NCBI GenBank assembly: GCA_041389725.1
Contig: JAWKRG010000013.1
Location: 124,001-188,000 of the forward strand
Origin: Polyangiaceae bacterium
Lineage (GTDB): Bacteria > Myxococcota_A > Polyangia > Polyangiales > Polyangiaceae
Direction of reading: 5' to 3'
DNA: 64,000 nt
Under the pieces are notes generated by a model that was given only the letters and a program-made list of their open reading frames with translations, was not told the DNA's origin and did no database searches. Below are positions 58,046-64,000 of this stretch, piece by piece. The stretch's first letter is position 1, and every line of letters begins with the position of its first letter. The position numbers were made by a program, and so were the translations under genes.

Positions 58046-60538
58046 ATGGATGCTATGCGGCCCGCGCCAGCTGAGAGTGAGGAAGTCGTGGGATTGGACG
58101 ACGCAGGAGATTTCTGGTTCTGGGCGACGAACGATGGCGCCCTCAAAACGGTGGACAAGCGCGAGCTGGAAAACAGCCTGCGCAAGGGCGAGATCCCGGC
58201 GGACGCTTTGGTCTGGCGCGCGGGTTGGGGCGAGTGGCTGCGCGCGGCAGAGGTGAAGGAGCTGGCTCCTTCGATTTCGCCCGCTGCCCGCCTGACGTTG
58301 GCGACGCCGACGATGAGCCCCGACGCCACGCACCCACCTCCCATTCCGAAGGGCAACGGACATCTGGCCCCCATCATTCCGGTGGCATCCACCCCGATGA
58401 ACGACAAGCCGGTCACGCAACTGTTGGTCGAGACGGAACTCTCGGCTGAAGAGCTCCAGCCCATCAAGGCCGCTCCGCCGCCGCCGAAGAGCAGCGCGCC
58501 AGCGCGACCCAAGAGCAGTGTGCCGCCGCGACCGAAGAGCATGCCACCACAGCCCCCACGCACTGGTGCGAAAGCAGCTCCAATCATTCCAGCGAAGTCG
58601 ACGGCCAAGAACGACAAGCCCGAGACCATCGACATTCCCGTGGACGAGATCGACGTGCAAGCGGAACCCAACGAGCCCGCGCCGCCGTCCGCAAACTGGA
58701 AGGAAGTCGCCGCAGCCAAGGTGGCCCACAAGCCCGAGGCGAGCCCGATCGTCCCCGCAGCATCCAGCCCCAAGAACGATCCTCCGACGGGGGAGATCGC
58801 CGCGGCGGAAATCGAATTCGTCGAGGAAAAGAAGGCGACGCTTTCGGATCTGGAAGCCTCGCTTCCCGCACGTGCGAAGCCCGCAGCCTTCAAGTCCACG
58901 ATGCTCGGAATGCCCGCCGCCGCTCCGGCGCCCGTGGCCGCTCCGCCAGCTCCTGCGCCCGTCGCGCCCGTGGCCGCCGCACCCGCAGCTGCGCCCGCGG
59001 CACCCGCTGCTGCCGCACCCGCTGCGGAAGCCCCCGCGACGGCCTTCAAGTCCACGATGCTCGGAATGCCGGCCGCACCCGCAGCTGCAGCGCCGGCACC
59101 TGCACCCGTCGTTACTGCTCCGGTCGCAGCTCCCGTGATTCAGGAGCAGGTCGTAGCTGCCGACGCCATCGTGCCCGTGTCGGATCCCGAGAACGAAGCA
59201 CCGACGATGGTGAAGGAGTCTCCTCTGAACGCGCCTGCGCAGGCAGATCCGTTGCCGAGCTGGAGCGCCGATGTCGACGCGGAAGTCGCAGCCGCGCAGG
59301 CCGCACAGGCGGCGCTGCCCGTGCCCACGCCTCCTCCTCCGGCGGTAGCCCGGCCAAGCTACGAATCGATCACCCCGCCCAAGAAGTCCAACCTGGGCTT
59401 GCTGTTGGGAGGCATCGGCATGGTGGTCGTGCTTGGCGTGGCCACCGTCGGCGCGGGCTTGTTCTACTTCAAGCCGTGGGAGAGCAAGGACACGGCTGCG
59501 ACCACGACGAAGCCGACGAGCGTGAAGCCGACCGAGAGCGCCGCGCCCGCGGGCGTCGCCTCGAGCACCACCGCCTGCAAGGTGACCACGACTGGCAAGC
59601 AGGTGGCTCCCGCGATCTTCCTCGGCATTCCGCCCTACGTCGCCATGGCAGGGGACCAAGTGGCCGTTGGCTTCGCCGAGAGCACCTCCAAGGCAGTTGG
59701 CATCACCGTCAACCCGAGCAGCTTGGCATCGACCCAGGTCATGACGCGCGCCAGCACTTCCGCGATCACGGGCGTGGTGCCCGTCATGGATGGTGGCAAG
59801 GTGTCCTTCGTCGTGGATCGAGAAGGCCCACTCAAGGTCGCTCACACCGTCGACGCCAAGGAACGCTTCGTCATTGGCATGGGCGAGAAAGGCTACGCAC
59901 GCACCGTGGGCAGCAACACGCCCGAGCTGCTGTGGCCCTTCGAGGCAGAGAAGCTGACTGAAGCTCGCGTCGCCAGCGTCGATGGTGTCGGACACGCGGT
60001 GACCTTCCGCAAGGGCGGTCGCGTGGGTGAGATCGCCGTGGGCTGGCTCAACGCCGACGGCAGCAAGAAGACCGAGTTGGCCACCGTGGATGCAGGGGGC
60101 CCGCGCGTCGGAACGCCCACCCTGGCGGCGGGCGAGCGAGACATCCTCGTCACCTTTGCCGCGCGCAGCGAAGACAGCTCCCCCTGGGGAATGCGCTACG
60201 CCAAGGCGGCGCACGGTGAGGTGCCCAAGACCTCCCGCGAGCTGGACATTCCTGCTGGTGGTCCTGGCAAGGAAGCAATCTCCCCCACGGCCGCGGGGCT
60301 ACCGGGCAACCGCTGGTTGGTGCAATGGACCGAAGGGCCCGCGGGCGAGCGCACCGTTCGCGCCCAGACCTTCGACGGCGACATGAATCCCCTCGGCGAG
60401 CCAATGCGACTCGCTCCCGCGGGTCAGGAAGCCGGGCAGGGCGTCATCGCCATGCAGGGCGAGACGGCCACGGCCTTCTACATGGTCAAGAGCGGTAGCA
60501 GCTATCAGCTGTGGGCTACGGCGCTCAGCTGCAAGTGA
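58046..60538 (+). CDS. GYF-like membrane protein with repeated short motifs
   Basis: A protein of about 830 residues. The N-terminal region (about 22-73) resembles the GYF_2 domain: WFWATNDGALKTVDKREL and ADALVWRAGWGEWLRAAEVK, a fold that reads or docks peptides. A long low-complexity linker (about 80-440) contains three copies of a PIIPxxSTxxNDKP-type motif (about 108-124, 178-194, 233-248). Each is followed by an acidic patch. Two copies of AFKSTMLGMPAA also occur. One membrane helix lies near 448-475 (LLLGGIGMVVVLGVATVGAG). The external part (about 490-830) is beta-rich. Start ATG 58046 is chosen; 58055 is possible. Function unknown. Confidence 0.66.
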   Translation: MDAMRPAPAESEEVVGLDDAGDFWFWATNDGALKTVDKRELENSLRKGEIPADALVWRAGWGEWLRAAEVKELAPSISPAARLTLATPTMSPDATHPPPIPKGNGHLAPIIPVASTPMNDKPVTQLLVETELSAEELQPIKAAPPPPKSSAPARPKSSVPPRPKSMPPQPPRTGAKAAPIIPAKSTAKNDKPETIDIPVDEIDVQAEPNEPAPPSANWKEVAAAKVAHKPEASPIVPAASSPKNDPPTGEIAAAEIEFVEEKKATLSDLEASLPARAKPAAFKSTMLGMPAAAPAPVAAPPAPAPVAPVAAAPAAAPAAPAAAAPAAEAPATAFKSTMLGMPAAPAAAAPAPAPVVTAPVAAPVIQEQVVAADAIVPVSDPENEAPTMVKESPLNAPAQADPLPSWSADVDAEVAAAQAAQAALPVPTPPPPAVARPSYESITPPKKSNLGLLLGGIGMVVVLGVATVGAGLFYFKPWESKDTAATTTKPTSVKPTESAAPAGVASSTTACKVTTTGKQVAPAIFLGIPPYVAMAGDQVAVGFAESTSKAVGITVNPSSLASTQVMTRASTSAITGVVPVMDGGKVSFVVDREGPLKVAHTVDAKERFVIGMGEKGYARTVGSNTPELLWPFEAEKLTEARVASVDGVGHAVTFRKGGRVGEIAVGWLNADGSKKTELATVDAGGPRVGTPTLAAGERDILVTFAARSEDSSPWGMRYAKAAHGEVPKTSRELDIPAGGPGKEAISPTAAGLPGNRWLVQWTEGPAGERTVRAQTFDGDMNPLGEPMRLAPAGQEAGQGVIAMQGETATAFYMVKSGSSYQLWATALSCK
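58886..58914 (+). repeat. 29-bp direct repeat, copy 1 (within the GYF-like gene)
   Basis: This 29-base stretch is identical to 59042-59070 and encodes most of AFKSTMLGMPAA, in the same reading frame. Exact identity inside a variable linker suggests recent duplication or selection at the peptide level. Confidence 0.7.
59042..59070 (+). repeat. 29-bp direct repeat, copy 2 (within the GYF-like gene)
   Basis: This is the second copy of the repeat at 58886-58914, 156 bases further on. The sequence between the copies encodes Ala/Pro/Val low complexity. Confidence 0.7.
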
Positions 60539-60583
60539 GTCACCACGAGATGGCTCGACGCACATCCAGCTGAGGCTCGCCGG

Positions 60584-61417
60584 TCAGGGGAAGTAGGCGT
60601 CGAAGGCGGCATCGAGTCCTGGCTCGGTGTCGCCGGGCTGCACGTGGGAGTAGAAGAACGTGACGAGCTGCTCGTCCAGCGCGGACAGCTCGGTTGCGGA
60701 GCCGCCGTTGGCTCCATTGGCGTAGAAGATGCTATCGGCGAAGTACGCCGAGTCGTTCGAGAGCCCGAGCACCTGCGTGACTTCTTCAAAGGTGAAGTGG
60801 CGCAGGGTGTCGCCGCTCAGTTTGTCCGTCGCCAGCATGACATAGCCCCGCGTGATCTCGTGGGCGCCGTTCCAGAAGGTGTAGAAGTACCCCCAGTTGC
60901 CCTGGACGTACGGAAACCCGTTGTTCGCGGCAATCGAATCGAAAGACGCGAGCGGTGCGTAGTACACCTTGATGTCCGCAGCGTCGTTTTGATCCGTGAC
61001 GAGCTCCAACTGTGTTCCGCTGTTTGCCAGCAGCCCGTTGAGGATCGGGACGAGGTCGACGAGATCTTGACGAACGGAAGCGTCGCCTTGCATGACGCTG
61101 AGGGTGGGCGACGTTGCCCAGCGTGAGCAGACCTTGCCGCTCCCTCCAAACTCGGGACCCAGCGTGACCTCCTTTACCCACGCGCGCACGTCTTCGCGCG
61201 CTGGCGCAGCGGCCGCTCCGCCTTGACCTGCGCCGCCACCCTGACCGGCAGCGCCTCCGACGCTCCCCGTGCCCGCGCCGGCACCGTTGCCGCCGCCACT
61301 GGTAGCGCCCACGGCACCACTGCCACCGCCGTCGAGAGGCGCAGCGTGGTCCGTCGAGCCGGAACATCCTAGAGCGACCAGTGCAAGGCACACCCAAGCG
61401 CGCATGCTTCGAGCCAT
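60584..61417 (-). CDS. DUF2927-like lipoprotein
   Basis: The 277-residue protein (ATG 61417; ATG 61405 is 4 codons inside) has a lipobox (LVALGCSGS). A long Gly/Ala linker covers about residues 20-75. The mature part matches the DUF2927 pattern: CSRWATSPTLSVMQGDASVR near the start and TFEEVTQVLGLSNDSAYFAD, followed by SIFYANG, near the end. In that family the Glu in the xEExTQxLGL motif resembles a metalloprotease helix but lacks the HExxH zinc ligands. This looks like a surface-anchored protein whose function is unknown. Convergent with the GYF-like gene. Confidence 0.68.
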   Translation of the reverse strand: MARSMRAWVCLALVALGCSGSTDHAAPLDGGGSGAVGATSGGGNGAGAGTGSVGGAAGQGGGAGQGGAAAAPAREDVRAWVKEVTLGPEFGGSGKVCSRWATSPTLSVMQGDASVRQDLVDLVPILNGLLANSGTQLELVTDQNDAADIKVYYAPLASFDSIAANNGFPYVQGNWGYFYTFWNGAHEITRGYVMLATDKLSGDTLRHFTFEEVTQVLGLSNDSAYFADSIFYANGANGGSATELSALDEQLVTFFYSHVQPGDTEPGLDAAFDAYFP

Positions 61418-61504
61418 AGCACCCGGCACGATCGGCGGCGACACACTCTTCCGTCCACGGTCAGGCTGCCCCGTCTCACGCGACAGATCCTCGGGCAGCG
61501 CGGC

Positions 61505-62851
61505 TCATTCTGGGCAGATCCGCGTGTACTTCAGATCCTTGGCCTGCGTCGCGCGGTAGGCGACGTGGACGACGCCCTCGGCATCCGTCGTCGACGCCGT
61601 CTCGCCTGCGTGGTGAGCATCGAGCAGGCCCACTTCGCTCCATCCCGTCTGCCCCGGCTTGTGGATGGCATGTGCCAGTTGGCCCCAGTTCTTCATGTAG
61701 ATGGCATGGCTGACTCCGGAGCGTCCGCGAGCGAGGGTGACGTACTGCCCACCCTCCCCCACGGCTTTGGGCAGGATGCCGCCGCCCAGGAACGACGGGC
61801 TTGCGATCATCAGCTTGCTCGCGACGTCCTTGCGATACGCGACGTACACCGTGTCGCCATCGTCGACGAGAATCGCCACGTGATCGCCGCCGGTCGAATC
61901 GAGGGTTTGACTCGACCAGCTGCCACCGGCTGGGCGGTGAGCGTAGAGCGGCATACGCGACAGCCCGCAACGCGCCACCGCGTGCAATCCGCCTTTCGAG
62001 TCGCGAGCGGCTGCCATGACTCCCGGCTTCACCGAACAACCGGTGGTTCCAATGGTCAACGCCGCCTGTGCAACCCAATCGCTGCTCCAAGTGGCGTGCT
62101 GCACGCTGCCGTTCAGCGCGGTAAACACCTCTACGCCTGCGGCGTGCACCAAGTGAGTGCTCGGCATCGCGCCCAGCTTCGCGCTTTGCATCGAGAATGC
62201 GCCACCCGGCGCCTTGAGCGCAAGCTTTGGCGACGCGGAGCCCTGGTAGAAGAGGGAGAGTGCATCGCCATCGGCCTGAAGCGACGTGCCACCCGCATTG
62301 GAAGCGTCGAGCTCTTTGATCGAGAACTCGCCACTTGCTACCCGCGATGCGATCTTCAGCTTCTTGTTGGCGACGTCGCGATAGGCAATGGTCAGCGTCC
62401 CGTCCGTCGCCGAGGCGATCGCAGGACTGGCCCCCACGTCGCCCGCGGCATCGACGACCAAGGTCTCTTCCGTGCAGGGCTGGCACGCACCCGCCTTGCA
62501 GCCCTGACCGCAGACCGAGTCGATCGGTTCGTACTGGCAACCCGTTGGAGAACAATGGCCGGCGTCGACGTAGGCGCGAAGAGTCACCGCATCCAGGCAG
62601 TGCGCCGCGGGCGGTGTGTCACAAGCCCGATTGCAGCCGGGGCCAGCGTCCTCGCTCCCTCCCGCAGCGGCAGCGCCCCCATCGCCGACGGCGCTCCCCG
62701 CATTGCCCGCGCCGCCGGCAGCGGCCACGCCGGAACTGCCCCCAGCACCACTCGCGCCTGGCTGCTCTTCGAGGCTGCCGAACTCCGGATCCGTATCAGG
62801 ACTGCCGCACGCGACGGCGCCACACGCACACACCATCATCAACAGACGCAT
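61505..62851 (-). CDS. Putative propeller-like lipoprotein
   Basis: A 448-residue protein from ATG 62851, with a lipobox (CACGAVACGS) and a Gly/Ala linker (about 30-65). A short Cys-rich segment (GCNRACDTPPAAHC, CQYEPIDSVCGQGC) is followed by a beta-rich region (about 130-445) with repeated strand patterns ending in Ala-Tyr-Arg (TIAYRDVANKKLKIA, YVAYRKDVASKLMIA, HVAYRATQAKDLKYT). These repeats suggest a propeller of about 5-7 blades. It is probably surface-exposed and binds a partner. The ATG at 62851 precedes a short, hydrophobic signal; ATG 62869 is possible. Function unknown. Confidence 0.62.
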   Translation of the reverse strand: MRLLMMVCACGAVACGSPDTDPEFGSLEEQPGASGAGGSSGVAAAGGAGNAGSAVGDGGAAAAGGSEDAGPGCNRACDTPPAAHCLDAVTLRAYVDAGHCSPTGCQYEPIDSVCGQGCKAGACQPCTEETLVVDAAGDVGASPAIASATDGTLTIAYRDVANKKLKIASRVASGEFSIKELDASNAGGTSLQADGDALSLFYQGSASPKLALKAPGGAFSMQSAKLGAMPSTHLVHAAGVEVFTALNGSVQHATWSSDWVAQAALTIGTTGCSVKPGVMAAARDSKGGLHAVARCGLSRMPLYAHRPAGGSWSSQTLDSTGGDHVAILVDDGDTVYVAYRKDVASKLMIASPSFLGGGILPKAVGEGGQYVTLARGRSGVSHAIYMKNWGQLAHAIHKPGQTGWSEVGLLDAHHAGETASTTDAEGVVHVAYRATQAKDLKYTRICPE

Positions 62852-63011
62852 GAGCTGATGCGAGAGCACGGAGCGTGCCGGCGCGTCTCCGCGGCGATCG
62901 CCTGCACTTTGTCCCCGTTGGCGCGGCTGCGGCGGTCTGCAGGATCAGACCAGTGGTCGGGTTGCTTGCACCAAGCGTAGGGGATTTGGCGTGCTTGGCA
63001 CGGCCTCGTCC

Positions 63012-63020
63012 TGCTATAGA
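63012..63020 (+). promoter_or_regulatory. Extended -10 type promoter candidate for the RCC1 lipoprotein
   Basis: TGCTATAGA contains an extended -10 (TG at 63012-63013, TATAGA at 63015-63020) in the gap before the ATG at 63061. TTGGCA lies upstream but too close (14 bases) for a classical -35. The predicted start is near 63027. Confidence 0.35.
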
Positions 63021-63060
63021 TGACCCTGGCCGCGACTTCCGGTCGCGCTCTGTACGCTTC

Positions 63061-64000
63061 ATGCAGTTGACGAGTTCAACCTGGTGCGCCCTGGCTTGGC
63101 CGCTGTTACTGGGTGCCTGCAGTCTGTCCAACTCCTTGGACGACCTGAAAGGACCCACCAGTGGTGTGGGAGGTGCGGCGGGCAGCAGCGGAGCTGGTGG
63201 CGGCGCCGCAGCCGGAGGCCTGCCGAGCATCTCCGCCACACCGCCCTTTCGTCGCATCGCCGCGGGCGGCGACCACGTCTGCGTCCGGGATTCGACGGAT
63301 CGAGTGTTCTGTTGGGGCTCCAACTCATCGGGGCAACTCGGCGCACAGGCCAGCGGCACCAGCGTGACCAAGCCCACGCGGGTCGAAGGCGTGACCAACG
63401 TCGATCAGATCGCCTGCGGCAACTTCCACTCCTGCGCTTTCGGTCCCAGTGGCAATTGGTGTTGGGGCAAGGGCGAGGCGGGCGAATTGGGCGACGGAAA
63501 GGGGGAGAGTTCGGCTACGCCCCGACAGGTCGACCTAGGCGGAGCGAAGGTGAAGTCTGCCGCGGCGGGCGGAGGTCACACTTGCGTCGTGATGGGCGAT
63601 GGTTCCGCAGTGTGGTGTTGGGGAAACAACACGGCTTTTCAAACCTCGAGCAGCGCTTCGCCGGACGGGGTGCTCACTCCGACGGACACGGGCCTCACGA
63701 GTCAGTTCGCGCTGGCGGCGGGCGCATCCCACAGCTGTGCTGCACGCACGACGGACGTGGCACAGTGTTGGGGGGACAACTCGGACGGGCAACTCGGCGA
63801 CGGGACGTTCGCGGATCACATCACACCCACTGACACTGTGCTGCCCAGCGAAGTCTCGCAGCTCGCGTCTCGCTCCCGACACACCTGCGCCATCGTGAAA
63901 GGCGGCGACCTCTATTGTTGGGGCTTGAACGACAGCGGACAAATCGGGATTGGGACCACGTCTGCGAACGAAGCGACTCCTGAACAGGTCCTTCGCAATA
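63061..64000 (+). CDS. RCC1-repeat lipoprotein (3' end outside window)
   Basis: The frame opens at ATG 63061 and runs to the window edge without a stop: 313 codons are seen. There is a lipoprotein signal (LAWPLLLGACS) and a Gly/Ala linker (about 38-58). At least five repeats of the RCC1/BNR type follow, each with a Cys-Trp-Gly turn: VFCWGSNSSGQLG, NWCWGKGEAGELG, VWCWGNNTA, AQCWGDNSDGQLG and LYCWGLNDSGQIG. In between come HxC motifs (GDHVC, NFHSC, GGHTC, SHSCA, RHTCA). RCC1-like domains are seven-bladed propellers, so two more blades should lie outside. Surface lipoproteins with this repeat are abundant in Polyangia. Confidence 0.85.
   Translation, partial: MQLTSSTWCALAWPLLLGACSLSNSLDDLKGPTSGVGGAAGSSGAGGGAAAGGLPSISATPPFRRIAAGGDHVCVRDSTDRVFCWGSNSSGQLGAQASGTSVTKPTRVEGVTNVDQIACGNFHSCAFGPSGNWCWGKGEAGELGDGKGESSATPRQVDLGGAKVKSAAAGGGHTCVVMGDGSAVWCWGNNTAFQTSSSASPDGVLTPTDTGLTSQFALAAGASHSCAARTTDVAQCWGDNSDGQLGDGTFADHITPTDTVLPSEVSQLASRSRHTCAIVKGGDLYCWGLNDSGQIGIGTTSANEATPEQVLRN

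Noticed and set aside
58028..60214. Long minus-strand open frame of about 728 codons antisense to the GYF-like gene
   Set aside because: The plus-strand product has a recognisable domain, membrane helix and repeats. The minus-strand translation is low-complexity Gly/Arg/Cys and mirrors the Ala/Pro codons.

Overview
The window looks like a chromosomal segment from a myxobacterium-like organism (Myxococcota, most plausibly the Polyangia/Sorangium side). The support is very high G+C, five eukaryote-like Ser/Thr kinases plus a kinase-like protein with degenerate catalytic motifs, two FHA-domain sigma54 activators, a PEGA-domain kinase, and many lipoproteins whose lipobox is followed by a Gly/Ala/Ser-rich linker. 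No name can be read from the sequence, so the lineage is inference. I see no tRNA, rRNA, CRISPR array, insertion sequence, integrase, phage gene or plasmid origin. No gap between genes exceeds about 250 bases.

Layout. 1-2.9 kb: the tail of a Cys/Gly-rich protein, a membrane-anchored metzincin-like protein, a FabH-type ketosynthase and a one-domain asparaginase-like protein. 2.9-15.2 kb (minus): PEGA kinase, a sigma-region-4-like DNA-binding protein, a dihydroneopterin-aldolase/cupin-like fusion, and recC-recB-recD joined by 4-bp stop/start overlaps. 15.3-24.3 kb: FHA protein, LytM lipoprotein, a kinase with a C-terminal sensor region, a NatAB-like ABC exporter, a nitrilase-family amidohydrolase and a secreted alpha/beta-hydrolase-like protein. 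24.5-35.5 kb: a dense signalling block with two FHA-AAA+-Fis activators on either side of a GAF-histidine kinase-receiver hybrid, a paralogue of the 17-19 kb kinase, a zinc-ribbon micro-protein next to a kinase with a DLG motif, and a coiled-coil/HhH protein.

35.5-41.2 kb: a Cpx-like four-gene operon (Spy/CpxP-like protein, small membrane protein, OmpR-type regulator, sensor kinase) divergent from prfC, then a tail-anchored kinase. 41.4-50.8 kb: the kinase-like protein with degenerate motifs, a HAD-IG nucleotidase, a DedA-like membrane protein, a PilZ protein, a parvulin/PhnD-like/lipoprotein operon, a MopE-like lipoprotein, an AgmX/PglI-type lipoprotein and a VOC protein. 50.9-64 kb: a PHP-domain lipoprotein, a DUF1287 lipoprotein, CorA, three tandem AIM24 paralogues, a methyltransferase, a GYF-like membrane protein with repeated short motifs, a DUF2927 lipoprotein, a propeller-like lipoprotein and an RCC1-repeat lipoprotein that runs off the right edge.

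How the genes work together. The main theme is phosphorylation signalling with envelope output. Kinases with one or no transmembrane segment, FHA readers and sigma54 activators sit close together, and the Cpx-like operon carries an apparent operator of repeated GCGTTAAG. Housekeeping functions (RecBCD repair, release factor 3, FabH, FolB-like enzyme, CorA) are interspersed. Translational coupling by GTGA/TTGA overlaps occurs five times: recC/recB, recB/recD, the ABC pair, Spy-like/membrane protein, and regulator/sensor.
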